From Tubiluchus corallicola (Eukaryota; Priapulida; Priapulimorpha; Priapulimorphida; Tubiluchidae), in assembly GCA_030141605.1 (NCBI GenBank), contig JAQGDQ010000103.1, forward strand, positions 64,001-128,000: a DNA stretch of 64,000 nucleotides, given 5' to 3'. Of the stretch, positions 11,530-24,317 are shown one piece after another. Position numbers and translations under genes: made by a program. The notes under the pieces were generated by a model. The model was not told the origin of the DNA and searched no databases. It saw only the letters and a program-made list of their open reading frames with translations. Positions within the stretch are counted from its first letter, which is position 1; every line of letters begins with the position of its first letter.

Positions 11530-12100
11530 TTCCTTTTGGTAAAGGTACATTCACTGTGACACATTTGATTCGAGTTTCGTTTTCCGCGCATGCGTATTTC
11601 AAGGTCTAACAAAACTGTGTTGTCTCTGCTAAGATGCAGGTGCATCAGCAAAAACATTGAATTTATAATGCGCAGTGAGACAGTACGTAGATGATACAAA
11701 ATGTCATGGCGATTTTTTTTATCTTTATTCAAGTAAAGGGGCTTCTTGTCCTTAACATATAATTCTAATGCGTAGGCGTAATCACAAAAGAGTTCGATTG
11801 ATTACTAAATTTTGTGGAATTTGCATTAGATATTAATAGCATGGCAAAATCAACAACTTTATCGCATTGTTAATGTCCAAAATATGCTTTCCTGCTTTGG
11901 TCGAAATTAATTTGGATTTATGTGATAAAATTTTCATGCGTCATTTGTGGCTGCACACATTTCCAATCTTTTTTCCTGTCGTCAGACATGACCGATCAAG
12001 CTGGTCGAGCAAATCGAGGGTGGTTCTAGGCGGGGCTCGTACATTCAACATTCAAATATATTGTTCACTCCTGACTGCAGCGGGTTCTCACAAGGTGTAG
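11530..12100. other. 5' flank of receptor gene, no further exon recognised
   Basis: Holds the 5' UTR and presumed promoter of the receptor gene. No TATA box or second gene could be placed with confidence. Confidence 0.4.
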
Positions 12101-12109
12101 GGTTTTCCC

Positions 12110-12775
12110 AGACGTTTCAACTATAATGCGTGATTTCACGTGTTGTTGCTTTTTAAAGGAAAACAGGGTGATTATTTATACCTCAATTTGATGTACGGTG
12201 AAAAGTATATACTTTAACACCTATAATAACGCAAAAGCATTTCTGATAATTAAATAATAGGCTAAAAGCTTAATCAATTGTGGGCAAGCCCAGCTAGTGA
12301 TGACATCACAACTGAACATAATTTTCAACAGCATAAACATTCCATGAGCGTGTTCAACGTGTTTGTAAAAGGGAAAATTGATGTACAATTCTGCTGTACA
12401 ACATTCAGTGTGATATACAAACTTCGGCGATTTTTAAATTTAAAATTCAAATTTCAAGTTTACCGCTGTTCTCACGCATGAGCTCTCGAACGCGTGCATT
12501 GCGCCACAACTGAACACCTCTATATTAAGAGATAGAATGCCAGTTTTTTGTGCAATGAGCTTCTGAGTTGCAGGCGCTAATGCCCATCTACCTGGCGAAA
12601 TGTATGTAACAGTGTATAAATAGCCGCCCGAACGCAAAATTACGTTTCTGTGGTAATAATTCTTTCATATAAGTCATGCTTGAAAAAATAGTAAGTTTCC
12701 TTTCAAAATTTGAAAGAGTAGGTTGTTGTTTAGCTATAGTTTAAGATTGGAATTGGTTTTCATTTAAAAAAAGAC
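12110..12775 (+). mobile_element. RepB interspersed element
   Basis: Shares a long block with copies at 16780-17110, 38538-39145 and the inverted copies at 23085-23480 and 37540-38070. Landmarks are GTTTCTGATAATT, CTAGTGATGACATCACAACT, GAGCGTGTT and TTACCGCTGT. It ends with the GATTGG...TTTCATTTAAA-type terminus seen at 39120-39145. Non-coding. Confidence 0.65.
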
Positions 12776-13570
12776 AGTAAAGTGTGCACGGAAATAGCTA
12801 GCTCTGTCATCAAGATGATTATTGAACAAGAATAACCGCTTTAAAAGTATATAACGATACTCACAAATTGTTTCTCGCTCCTTGGGTAAATCTTTCTCGC
12901 ATATACATAAGTTCAGGTATTATGTTGAAATATAGAATTTTGTATGATATTTTATTTACATGTTTGTACTTAAATATAGTTGTTTACACAGCAGTAGGTG
13001 CAGTGGTGTGTAATTATGGTGATCGATTTGATGTCTGTTTGTTTGCGTGTCTGTATCGCGTAACGCACTATTTATAAATATGTCAATATTAGTTATATGA
13101 TCTAAATTGACAAAGTTATTCACTTCAATACCCATATAGTTGCTGTCGCCATTTACATCGTTGTTGTTGCTGTATAGATTCATCAAACAAATTATGTAAT
13201 ACCTCAGACAGAAATTAAAATATAAAGCTATGGGTCTATTAAAACAATTCTTTATGTGAATATCCAAATAACAAGAGAGGAACTTATGTGCTATTTGCCA
13301 GTTGCCATTTATTTATTTATTTTTGATTTAATTCAAGCACGGATAGATGGCGCTGTCTATCTTTTGAACAAGTTAAGCTTGATAATGAATTGGAAGAATG
13401 TACGTCAAATGTTACTTCTTTTTGAATAGTTTCACTCTTAATTTTTCTTATTAGATTGTAACAAGATTTAAACTAACAGACTAATCTACTTGGTTAGATT
13501 AATTGCGATGTGGACATATACCTACCTTATTATATGTTTGTGAAATTGGTGCTATTAGCAATAACTCGAA

Positions 13571-13796
13571 ATACACAAAAACTTAACACGCTTTGTCCGT
13601 ATGAATGTAGAAAAAAAATGAAAATTCTCACCTTAGAATTCATTGACGCTGTATCATTTGGGGGCACAATCAATAGGAAACTTGATTTATAGGAGTGCAA
13701 GAGCTGATGGGGTCAAAGTGACACTTTAAAAGTTTAGGTATTTATGGTTATTCAGATTATGAGCAAACAACTATTTCTTTTAATTACATTCCCATT

Positions 13797-13799
<3 letters not shown>
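13571..13799. repeat. Left arm of inverted repeat flanking a trinucleotide array
   Basis: Reverse-complements to 14221-14454 with few differences. For example GCTGATGGGGTCAAAGTG here matches CACTTTGACCCCATCAGC on the right. The enclosed loop is the compound microsatellite at 13797-14205. Confidence 0.9.
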
Positions 13800-14205
<406 letters not shown>

Positions 14206-14220
14206 GCTTACAAGTAAGGA

Positions 14221-14454
14221 AATATAAATAGGGAATGTAATTAAAAGAAATAGTTATTTGCTCATAATCTGAATAACCATAAATACCTAAACTTTTAAAG
14301 CGCCACTTTGACCCCATCAGCTCTTGCATTCCTATAAATCAAGTTTGCTATTGATTGTGCCCTTAAATGATACAGCGTCAATGAACTCTAAGGTGAGAAT
14401 TTTCGTTTTTGTTCTACATTCATACCGATAAAGCGTGTTAAGTTTTTGTGTATC
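14221..14454. repeat. Right arm of inverted repeat flanking a trinucleotide array
   Basis: Mirror copy of 13571-13799. The mirror stops at the word shared by AAGTTTTTGTGTAT and ATACACAAAAACTT; outside it the flanks differ, which marks the arm ends. Confidence 0.9.
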
Positions 14455-14945
14455 TTGTGAAAAAACAAACGATTAATGAACAGTACACAAGTGCTAAATT
14501 TATGTTGCACAGAGACTGTGTATTTGGCGAATGCATCAATTTTGTGTTAAAATATGATGTGACAAGGAAACTAAAGACTCAAGCTTTCTGCAAATAATCA
14601 AAATTTCAAATCATTTACCGGTATTCTTTACTTTTGCTCCGTAGATGGCGAAACGTTGCCAGTCTGAGTATTATTACCTTAGTAGAATAATTGGTTGATC
14701 CACACATACCTGGTTGTGTCGGCAGCTTTTATCTAAGGGGTAGCGAACTGGGCCTCATTTAGAAGAAGAGAGGCTCTAGTTAGGTTATTCAACCCGTGAC
14801 GGCCTCGCCTTAGAAACGACGGACCCGGCCACTCCCAGCTTTCAAGACAAGAGAAAGAAGGCTGATAAGGCGGAAATCACGGAATTTTGGAGAGCTAAAC
14901 ACTTATATAAGTTGCTTCTACTGGCTGCAGATAATAGTAATAGTA

Positions 14946-15120
<175 letters not shown>

Positions 15121-15121
15121 G

Positions 15122-15376
15122 GAAAGTGCTTACGGAAAGTCTGATGCGCTTACAAGTAGTTACAAAGTCCAGCAGCTAAATCATAATTTTCAAATTGGCG
15201 GTTACCAACACACTCCTAAAAATTTGTTTACAGTAAATTAACTTCATGCTTTATAGACAGTTTTTTGCAAATTTCTTTTTTAAAATTTAAGTTAAACTTT
15301 GTTTTAAGTTTAGTTGATAACGGTAACGATAAATAAACCCAACAGTCAACTGTTAATGACTTGTCCTTTAAAATTC
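15122..15376 (+). mobile_element. RepA MITE copy 2 (5' truncated)
   Basis: Contains the second half of RepA, from the TTACGGAAAGTC block through the GATAACGGTAA...AATAAACCCAAC end, and finishes with GACTTGTCCTTTAA, the inverted terminus of the family. The first half is replaced by the ACT/AAT array. Confidence 0.65.
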
Positions 15377-15754
15377 CAGGAAGAGAGGTCAAGGTGCAAG
15401 GTAACCGTTCATATCACCCGTGCAAAGCTGGCTAGAGGAATAATAGAATTAACCAGTAGCCACCAATTTACAAAGGGAAACATTTTTAAAAGACCAGTAA
15501 ATAGTCAAACTTATTAACAATCGGCTAAACTTCAAACTGCGAAAATGACACAGTTCAGCGTTCGCGTGCTTACCTTCTGGCGAGAAAGATGTTTTTTTAA
15601 TCAAATGCTATTATTATAAGGGTAGATTTTGTTTAACACTGCCTAGTGATGAACTGTGTTTTTTTACCGCCTCTGCAAAGTATAAGCTTTTAAATTAAGA
15701 ACGCATAGCGAGCGCATTGACGAGGTCATTGCTCCCTTCTGGTAATTTTTTTCT

Positions 15755-16300
15755 TTAAAGGACAGGCAAACCTTCCGGAACTTAGGCTTATTTCAATGTT
15801 CGCGAAAGATGTTAGAATGATTTTTAAATAAAACTGTAATAAGCGCCTCGTGTAGCTAGTAAGATCACTTTAAAGTCGCGATTACTTTATGCTTGGGTGC
15901 GCTCCCATTTTGAACGCCCATTCTTTTTCCAATGACGTCATTCGTCTTGAAGGAAAGTAGCGCACTGCCAATGTCCATCAAAAGTATAATAAGTTTTTAC
16001 AAAAATTAGAGTAATTTTGTAATATTTTTGTGCGAACGTTAGGTAAACTGCAGAAGTTTAAATGTTTAAATTAATTTAAGCACTGCGCGCTTACGAAAAG
16101 TCACGAACGACTAGTTACGTCATAATTTCCAAGGGAATGGCGGCAACCACCATGCCTAAAAATTTCTATTCAGAGATAGTATATTTTAAATTCATGCTTT
16201 ATAGGCAGTCTTTTGCAGATTTTTCTTTGTTATATTTTTCTAAGTTTAAGTGATAACAGTAAAATAAACCTAACATACTGAGTGACTTGTTCTTTCCCCG
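15755..16300 (+). mobile_element. RepA MITE copy 3 (near full length)
   Basis: Starts TTAAAGGACAGGCAAACCTT and ends ACTTGTTCTTTCC, giving short imperfect inverted termini. It includes AATGACGTCATTCG (about 15936), the CRE-like palindrome, and the conserved AATGGCGGCAACCACCA segment. No open reading frame. Confidence 0.7.
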
Positions 16301-16439
16301 AAACAGAAAATTTGTGTTACTTTTCTTTGACTCGAGATTTTTGACCTTTCAGGAATTTTTCTTACGTTGACACAAAATTTAACTGGCTAATAACACTACT
16401 AACATTTATATTTGGATGAAATAGCAAACTTAAAATTCT

Positions 16440-16780
16440 TTGTTGTGTACATTATTCAGTCATCATAGCTGCCTGGATTGCAGAAGCTGTGAGCTCGAGT
16501 CCCGGATGGATGAGGGGGCCAATTAAACCTTAAAGTAACTGATACGGATTGGACTGATACGTGTTACTGGTATGAATATGTTTTTTTCTTACGATTGAAT
16601 TACGCCCACAAACCTACTCAAACCAACCATAATGCATCAATATATTGGCCATTGGAAATTCTGAGAATGCTCAGTGAAATCAGAAATACCCAAAATCTAC
16701 AATTCTTCAATGAAACAGTTGCCTGAATCTAAGAAAAGCAGAAAGGAAATGGATTTAATGGAAGACAGGATGATTTTTCA
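16440..16780. other. Unannotated spacer with a weak tRNA-like box B
   Basis: Around 16490 the string AGCTCGAGTCCCGG resembles a polymerase III box B, as in tRNA-derived SINEs. No matching box A or foldable tRNA was found, so nothing firm can be called. Confidence 0.2.
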
Positions 16781-17110
16781 TATACTACCCCATTTTTAAG
16801 TCCAACAAAGGCATATATTTTAACACAATTAATACTGAATAGCGTTTCTGATAATTAGGCAATAGATTAAAACTCTATTAATAGCGGGCCAGAGCCAAGC
16901 TAGTGATGACATCACAACTGAACATAATTGTTAATAGCACAAACATTCAACGAGCGTGTTGTACGTGTTTGAGAAAGAGAAAATTGAAGTACAATGCAAT
17001 TGTACAACAGTCAGTTTGATATATACAAAAACTCCACATATTTTAAATCTAAAAATCAAATTTTTAGTTTACCGCTGTGCTCCCAAATGTGCACCGTCAA
17101 ATAACTATGT
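16780..17110 (+). mobile_element. RepB fragment
   Basis: Covers the GTTTCTGATAATTAG...CTAGTGATGACATCACAACT...TTACCGCTGTGCTC part of RepB, close in sequence to 12190-12480. The remaining third of the element is missing. Confidence 0.6.
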
Positions 17111-17177
17111 AACTCTTGACGGTGTTGAAATCTGTGGAATGAAGCATGGGCTGTTGCTACCAACCTAGGAGCGAGGA

Positions 17178-17303
17178 AAGTAGATAGATAGATAGATAGG
17201 TAGGTAGGTAGGTAGTTAGGTAGGTAGGCAGGTAGGTAGGTAGATAGGGAGGGAGGGAAGGAGGGAGAGAGAGAGAAAGAGAAAGAGAAAGGGAGAGAAA
17301 GAA

Positions 17304-17393
<90 letters not shown>

Positions 17394-17430
17394 GAGGGGG
17401 TGCACGCGCGCGCGCGTGTGTGTGTGTGTT
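17178..17430. repeat. Compound array: (TAGA/TAGG)n, (GA)n, (GC)n, (GT)n
   Basis: A TAGA/TAGG tetranucleotide block passes into purine-rich GA repeats with GAAA interruptions, then a short alternating CG/TG run at 17402-17430. The serine/leucine frames are artefacts. Confidence 0.95.
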
Positions 17431-17569
17431 TGTGTGAAGGTCTTATGTACCACGTGCCATGAAGTAGATAGGAAACTGATAACAGAGGGAGGAGAAACTT
17501 GTGCAAAAGAGTTGTTGCAAACAGTTTACAAACACTAACAGGTAAAATGTTTCAAACACCACTTGTAGT

Positions 17570-17860
17570 AGAATTAATTGATTACACTAGCTTAGAATTG
17601 ATGACACTAGCTCGCAATTGATTGCACTAGCTCACAATTGATTACATTAGCCTTCAATTGTTCATACTAGCTCACAATTTATAACACTAGCTCACAATTG
17701 ATTACACTAGCTCACAAATCGTTGACACTAGCTCACAAATTGATGACACTAGCTCACAATTGATTATGCTAGCTCATTGTCGGTAATATTATCTCACAAT
17801 TGATTACACTAGCACACAACTGATTCCACTAACTCGCAATTGGTTACATTAGCTAACGAC
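17570..17860. repeat. 20-bp minisatellite, about 14 units
   Basis: Tandem imperfect units of consensus ACTAGCTCACAATTGATTAC. Each unit carries a CTAGCT core and usually a CAATTG core, both palindromic. It lies about 130 bp beyond the stop codon of the glycosyltransferase gene on its 3' side. Confidence 0.9.
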
Positions 17861-17992
17861 AAAAGTCGCTTCAAGAATTACAACGAAATTCTGGTTGGTC
17901 ACTTGTGCTTAGCTGTGGTTAATAAGCATAATAGGTTCGGCTGTTCTGAGAATTTTTAAATTAACATCTGATATCCTTGTTGGTTCTTTTAT

Positions 17993-18982
17993 CTACGTTA
18001 ACTTAGCTGTCAAACAAGTTGTGCTGTCTGAGTGCAGAAACCAATGCCCATGTTTCCTAGCCACATTTTCCTTTCTCTCAACGCCTATTATCCAGTTAAT
18101 GTTAATCACATATGGTTCTTTGGCAATGTCTTTTGCACTGCTATTTTGATAAACCAAACCATCAGCAACTTTATGGTAAGGGTAATAAGCGCACTTAACA
18201 TTCATATATTTAGTTTTACACAATATTTTCAATGACTTTTGCTCATATATGTGTTTGACATCGTCCTTAACTTCCTGGACCATTTTTTCCCAAGTTTTCT
18301 TCGCACTATGCGTTGCATTCACAAACATAAAATTTACTGATATTTCGTTTGTGTTGTTGTAATTTAATTCCTCGTAAACTTTGGATCCTATGATGTCTAC
18401 ACCACTGTGGTGGTCAATTAATGGTATGGGATTTCTCAACCAAACTGCGTCTGTTTCAAATATATGAAATGAAACACAAGCGTAAAGAAGTTCAAGGAAC
18501 AACTGTATTCTCTCAAGAAGGATAAGCCTGTAACCTTTTGAATCGTAGTCATAGTTTTTTTCTAAGTTTCTCCTGGTCTGGTGACGGTATATTTTAATGT
18601 TCGGCCACAGAAGGCGCAATGTATCATATGTGACGTCATCAGTCGCGACAATGACGAGTTGATCGTGTACAGCCATATCTCGAGTGTGACACAGCCAGTT
18701 CAATGTTAATTTTATGTAACCGCTGTTAGCGAGGGCTATGTAAGGAACCTTTCCTTTGTTAGTGATCTCTCGGCAAAGTCGTATCAGTTTTGCAGCTTTA
18801 ATTGTGACATTTGTTTCTGTTGAGCAAAGTTTGTGAAAAAAAGGTGATTCTTTTAATTTGGGTCTTTTAGGGGATGCAACGCCATTATCGAACTGATTTT
18901 CAAAAAAATGGGTCCAGTAAATACTAATGCAGATAAGAACGCCGACGCTTATTGTGAATATTGTCTTCAGTAGTGCTGACAT
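17993..18982 (-). CDS. Nucleotide-diphospho-sugar transferase family protein (PF03407 type), type II membrane
   Basis: A complete 329-residue reading frame. Residues 5-23 form a single hydrophobic anchor after a short cytosolic tail, so it should be a type II Golgi or ER protein with a lumenal catalytic domain. From about residue 105 the order of motifs fits the family: a strand ending VIVATDD, a block with KGYRLILLERIQLFLELL, then FETDAVWLRNP at 175-185, the D-x-D-like nucleotide-sugar/metal site, and later NINWIIG. Several N-glycosylation sequons are present. The start at 18982 is the first ATG before the anchor. An upstream acceptor at 19081-19082 indicates a 5' UTR intron. Donor sugar and substrate are unknown. 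The family call is by motif; the exact orthologue is not identified. Confidence 0.8.
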   Translation of the reverse strand: MSALLKTIFTISVGVLICISIYWTHFFENQFDNGVASPKRPKLKESPFFHKLCSTETNVTIKAAKLIRLCREITNKGKVPYIALANSGYIKLTLNWLCHTRDMAVHDQLVIVATDDVTYDTLRLLWPNIKIYRHQTRRNLEKNYDYDSKGYRLILLERIQLFLELLYACVSFHIFETDAVWLRNPIPLIDHHSGVDIIGSKVYEELNYNNTNEISVNFMFVNATHSAKKTWEKMVQEVKDDVKHIYEQKSLKILCKTKYMNVKCAYYPYHKVADGLVYQNSSAKDIAKEPYVININWIIGVERKENVARKHGHWFLHSDSTTCLTAKLT

Positions 18983-19080
18983 GGTTATAACAGAGCATCA
19001 TCTCTTTCTTTGCTGGTAAAACCATACGTCCTTACCATTTCTTATCAAGTTTCTTAAGAAGCTTGAATTACATTAATTTT
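18983..19080 (-). other. 5' UTR, second exon part, of the glycosyltransferase gene
   Basis: On the minus strand the acceptor ATTTATTTTTGCAG ends at 19081, followed by an untranslated leader up to the ATG. The matching donor ATTCAG|GTAAGT lies at 19785/19784, implying a roughly 700 bp intron and a first, non-coding exon ending at 19785. Inferred from splice-site quality only. Confidence 0.45.
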
Positions 19081-19784
19081 CTGCAAAAATAAATAAAGAA
19101 ATTAGTACAGCAAGATCCTTAAGCCATTATTGCCCTCGCAATTTGTGAAAACTATTGTTTGAATAAAGTAGAGGATGATCTGCACGTAGTTACTGAATAC
19201 CCACTGCACGCTAATATATAAAATAGAAGGGTTTTGATACTCTCTCTGATTTTTGTATTAACTTTCAACATATGTCTCCTAATGAAAAGTTTATGTTTTT
19301 AAATTCGTCACAAGATGAAGAAGTTATAAAAGGTCTAGAAAATCTTTGAATGTAGATCTGACTGAACTAACTCAGAGCAAGACTGACTGATTAACTACAA
19401 TAATTCAGAATAATAAGCTTATCATAACAAGATATTTGTACGTAGGCCTATACGTGATATGTTGTATGTGTTAATGTGCTTGAACCGTTATACGATATAT
19501 GTGTGTATTCTTTGTATTGTTGTAGTATGTTCTTGTTCATCTCTAGTGTAAACAACCTTCTATTCCAGGGTTCAATAAACGATTACACAAATACTTTGGG
19601 TACGCTCTACGACACGTATGGCTAAATTTCTACGTTTTATAGCCTAAATTATACTTGTCTTTGAAGAATATCTTGAACATCTGTGAATATCTTGAAATAG
19701 CACTGTTGTAAAACTACAAAAAAGCAAAAAAATCAATAATAATATAATGTTTGAAAAGGAAAATTCACATAAACATACACTTAC
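19081..19784 (-). other. Probable 5' UTR intron of the glycosyltransferase gene
   Basis: Bounded by a strong donor (CAG|GTAAGTGTA read on the minus strand) and a strong acceptor (TTTTTGCAG). No coding sequence is recognised inside. Confidence 0.4.
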
Positions 19785-19859
19785 CTGAATTGTTAGTAAT
19801 CGCAAACATAGCTAGTGAGATCTATAACTAAAATTATTTGCAACAACAATTCTATTTAT

Positions 19860-21040
19860 CTCAATAAACGCCACATCCGCAACACACAGTCGAATATAAT
19901 CAAGCATTTCCGCATTAATTATCTTCGCTATCAAAAATAGTCTAAAGCCTGGGAGAGACGCGGACAAAAATAATGGCTCTGGTCAAACAGCGCCTATACT
20001 GTGTTCACTCATGTGGTTATAAGTATGGAAGTTCTACAATTGTGTTGCTTTGTGAAAATGTTTATTATCTGGATGGAGAAAGCTTACCACGAACTAAACG
20101 TTGCATTTTATTACTTAATTTAATCTTTGAAATGCTCGCCGTTTAACGATTCTATATTGGCTCATCAATTTTACATTGCATACATACCTGGGGAAATGAT
20201 TATGTTGTTAACTCAGTACTGTTTTTTATTTCTCAAAAGGCGATACACAAAATTGTCTAATAGGCAACGATAATATTACAAACCAAAAATTAAATCAATT
20301 TTTCAAATCAAATCAGATTTATTTAATACAATCTAACAACAACAACTTATCAAAAATTACTCAACAGCACAACAATACAATGGTGTTATCACATAACATA
20401 AAACACTCGTATAAAATCGTAGAACATAACTCAAACAGGATTCGTATCCAGGCCGTGACATACATGTTTGTATTTCCGTTGAATCATCCAAGTACGAGTA
20501 ATAATAATTCGCATCAAAATACTGTGATATGCCATTAGTATAACTCAGCTAAACCCACAGGAGACCTACGAAGACAGGAGACGGGGGACTTATGGTAGGT
20601 CACCTAAGTATTACGTGATTAGTTACAAATATAATTAGTAAAAGAGACTATTAATATTAAAAATGAAAAATTTAGGGAAATCCAAGTGACAAACTATAAA
20701 CAGAGCAATGTATGAGAAAAAAGATTAACTGTATCGTAATCAGCAAATACAATAGTTAAAGATCAGCGTTAAGCTTATTTTATACAAAAGTTCCTGACGA
20801 AGTCAAGAACATGCTTTGAAATTTCCAGTGTTTAGGTTGAAGACAAAGTGCCAATGATTGATGCAATTGAAATTTATAATGATATAATCATAATGCTAAT
20901 GAAAAAAGCAACACAAAAGTATTCATAAAAAAACATACAAATTTTCCACTCTTTATCAGCTGCGGTATCGTAATTAATTACAACTAAGCATTAATTTACA
21001 GTCTCCGCTATTCATTCGAGTCTCTTGAATCGAATAAAAC
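19860..21040. other. Intergenic stretch without recognised gene
   Basis: AT-rich and free of long reading frames or clear repeats by eye. The proximal part may contain the promoter of the glycosyltransferase gene. Confidence 0.4.
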
Positions 21041-21044
21041 TTTT

Positions 21045-21296
21045 GATCTTTGAACTCGTATCAAATCTAACTTCAAGATTTCGAATCCGAATCGAATTCG
21101 AATTCCTTTTAAAAGATTTTCGAAGATCATGCATATTACTTGATTTTGTTCTGTAGTAAAAACACAAATAAGTTGTTTAAAAGTTGTGTACAGAAATGAC
21201 AGCTAAATTTTGGTGATTGCATGATGTTTTTATAATAACGAACTAAAAAAATCGTTCGAATCCAATTCGAATGTTTGATTCTCACCCTTAGTTTCT
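21045..21296. mobile_element. Fragment of the 5.9-kb hAT-like MITE family
   Basis: Shares TTCGAATCC-type blocks and the end ...GTTTGATTCTCACCCTTA with the element at 5894-6286. The other terminus is not visible, so this copy is truncated or strongly diverged. Confidence 0.4.
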
Positions 21297-21774
21297 GTAC
21301 TTAGTCATGTTCCTCAAATATAACTGTTATTTACAAGTGAGGCTAATTCAAATTTAGATATTAGCTCTACAAATTGTTTTTTATAATTGTAGAGATAATA
21401 TTCAACCGCACAATTATTAGCTTACAGTATACACTTTAAACTCTACAGTTTACAGTTCCTTAAAAGACGTGTACTTTAGGTGCGTAGTCCTCATAAGGCG
21501 CAGAAGCCATTTCACAGTTTTAAATTTTTAAAAATTAATCTCCATTACAAAATTAATAGAGTTTTTTGCTTTTTGAAACAAACGTTTTAATTTTTTTCTT
21601 TACGCACTATAAATTAAAGCACAAGATAATATTCGTCATAAATCAAGTTTAAAATTTTTTCACTTACATGCTGTCTGATTGCATACAGAACTTGCCGTAG
21701 CAGTAACGCTGTATAAAAGTTGTAAGGTTAAAATCCATGCAATGTCACTTAGAAGCAGCCATTTAAAAGTAAGC

Positions 21775-22075
21775 CGTTTGAAACAAGCTTAGATAACATT
21801 GCATAAAGTTTGAAAAAATGACGATCAAAGGTTTCGTAGCACACTCTGGGCTTACTAAGCAAAATCGCTTTATATTGTCAATAATAAGATCAATAATGTG
21901 TTTTTGTTGACATACTATTTTTTCAAGAATGATTTACATGAAGGAATTATCACCACACAAACACAATTTGGCATTCGCTGTTTTTTTTTATTACATATAT
22001 TATATTATATATAGTTCGCCCTTTGGTAGTTAGATGGGCATTAGCGCCTGTGTGACGAGCTAAGCCGTCCTTGGT
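21775..22075 (+). repeat. RepC followed by RepB-type end
   Basis: The first 140 bp match RepC. From about 21930 the text CATTACCACACAAACA-like and GTTAGATGGGCATTAGCGCC matches the inverted RepB arm near 37620-37720. This join is the best sign that RepB and RepC belong to one element. Confidence 0.5.
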
Positions 22076-22079
22076 GATG

Positions 22080-23080
22080 CGCTACTAATAATTGATTGAC
22101 TTATTTTCTATTAATGTATTTTTGATGACAATCCAAAATGTATCGCTATTATTGGTATAACATTGATTGCCATTATTGTTAATATTTTTATTGGACTTGT
22201 GATTTTTGTGGAAATTGATGTTTTTTGTAATATTAAATGGAGGCACTTTACAGATTTGAGTGACCAGAGCCTGGGTCACATGACCAAATTCACCTGCCTG
22301 GCCAGGTATTGGCCAAGTTTTGTGGTCTATCTGGTTTTGTAGCTCAAGGTAAAAAGAGCAAATGTTACCCGTTTTGAACATGTGTGTTTGCCTCGAAAGT
22401 GAAAGCCACCTCATGGGCTATTTGGTTATTGGTTAGAGAGGCTTTGGAAAGAAACTTGTTTATTCACGTAATCTCTGATTGTGTTTCTTGATGGTAATAC
22501 CAGCGGAATCCATACAGTATAGAACATCTCTGTTGTTTCCCGTACTGAATGCGTGTCATTAAACTCTTCCTCTTATGGAGTTCCAGTTTGGTTGCTTAAC
22601 GTCATTATCCAGTGCAGTACCGTCTAGAGGAGTCAATTATCATTTGTTGGAGACATAGGAGCTGATGGTTTTGGCAGACGTGTCCTGGAAGCCATATTGG
22701 ATACGTGGTAGGAAACGTGGTACGATATTCGGGAGAATACGTGGTAGGAGCATTGCTGACTCCCTGGACAGTTATGCTGGGCCCAGCCATCGCAAAGTTG
22801 AGTAAAAAAGTGTTAAATTTTATTAGATTTATTCAGTTGATTTTTTTAAACATTCGAAGTGACTATGTGAACCATTTCTCTATTGCTACGTTAACCATTA
22901 TTGCGTTTCAACGTGTTTGTTTACCCAAGAACTTTATACGCCGGCATAGTTATTTTTATGAGAATCGAAAATAATTCAATGTCCTCTTTATTATTATTAT
23001 TAAAAGTCCTGGGTAATTGTATTCCTAGAGAATTAAGGTAAAAACCTAAAGCGTTATTCACACTGTCTACACGGACTCAT
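22080..23080. other. Intergenic stretch without recognised gene
   Basis: The open frames at 22085-22414 (-) and 22705-22974 (+) have no recognisable domain and contain palindromic words (TGGCCAGG, GGTCACATGACC). They are more likely part of an undescribed repeat than coding. Confidence 0.4.
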
Positions 23081-23084
23081 GTGC

Positions 23085-23480
23085 TAATTTTTACTATATT
23101 TTGGTCAATCAAGATATAACTTGTGAAAGCGGGACTGCTTGGCAAAACATCCTAACAACAAGTTAACATTTTCTTAGACACGCTGTCACAGCCTGCATTT
23201 AGTCGCACAAAACGTGTTGTACCTGTCAATTTTGTCCGAACTGACGTACCGCAGGCGTTGGACAGCTCATGCGTGAGCACAGCGGTAAATTTGAAACTTA
23301 AATTTTTATCTTAAAACTTGCCTAATTTTAGTACAACTCACCGAATATCTTATAGTAGCGCTGTACTTCAATTTTCGCTTTTACAAACACGTGCAACACG
23401 CTCATGGAATATTTTTGCTGTTGAAAATTATGTTCGTTTGTAAAGTTGATCAATAGTTGGGCTCGCCAACCGTCATTGTA
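23085..23480 (-). mobile_element. RepB copy, inverted
   Basis: Reads as the reverse complement of the RepB middle: ACACGTGCAACACGCTCATG and CATGCGTGAGCACAGCGGTA correspond to the GAGCGTGTT and TTACCGCTGT landmarks of the forward copies. Confidence 0.55.
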
Positions 23481-24317
23481 AATATCATCAATGTAAAAAT
23501 TGAAATCTACTTATAACAGTGTATTGAATTATGTTATCATGAAATTTGATCATAATTGTGTACGTTATAATCCATATTGCCAGTGGCGGCTTGTAGCTGA
23601 AATTACTGGGAGTGTTGCAAAATTAAACATTTTTAGCCATTGTTTTAATACCTTGAAAAATAAAACAAACATATGTAATTTTAATGTTGTAATTGTAATT
23701 TTAAACAAACAAACTAATTTATACATAAACTTGATAAAATCCTAAATAAAAAATATTGTTTTCTTACGAATAGCCTAAATTGTCGCAGTTCAAGAATATG
23801 TCGGTACACGGTAGTTAAACACGTGAAAACTGACAACAAACTGTGTGAGCGACAGTACTTTCACTACCAAATATGCAACGTCTTATCTCAGACATGTGCA
23901 CATGGCCAAACACCGCGTTGCTGGAGCTGTGAGCGCACTGTGCTTGGGCTGTGAAGCAAAAACAGTAGTACCCTCACGTGCTCTGTACAGGTATAAAGAA
24001 AGAACTAAAGAAAAATGACTTATTATGTTGGATATTATCGATAATAATGAGTGAAAGGAGGGGGTGCTGCAGTTCCATAGTACCTATACACGAGCGGCCA
24101 CTGCATATTGCACCACTCTTTCAGACTAATTCACACTTCTGTTTTGTACAGTGCTTGTTATAGATGCCGCAGAAACTAGACAAATACTATGTGATGGGTA
24201 ACGATGAATCAGAATATAAGCATACCTTCTTTTTTGCGTAATTGAACTCTCGCATTCTATCCAATAGCAAATCATTAGAAGAATTTGAATTGAAGGGGTA
24301 AATGTAGACATACATAC

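Noticed and set aside
16470-16530. tRNA gene or tRNA-derived SINE
   Set aside because: Only a box B-like string is present; no acceptor stem, anticodon arm or box A could be paired.
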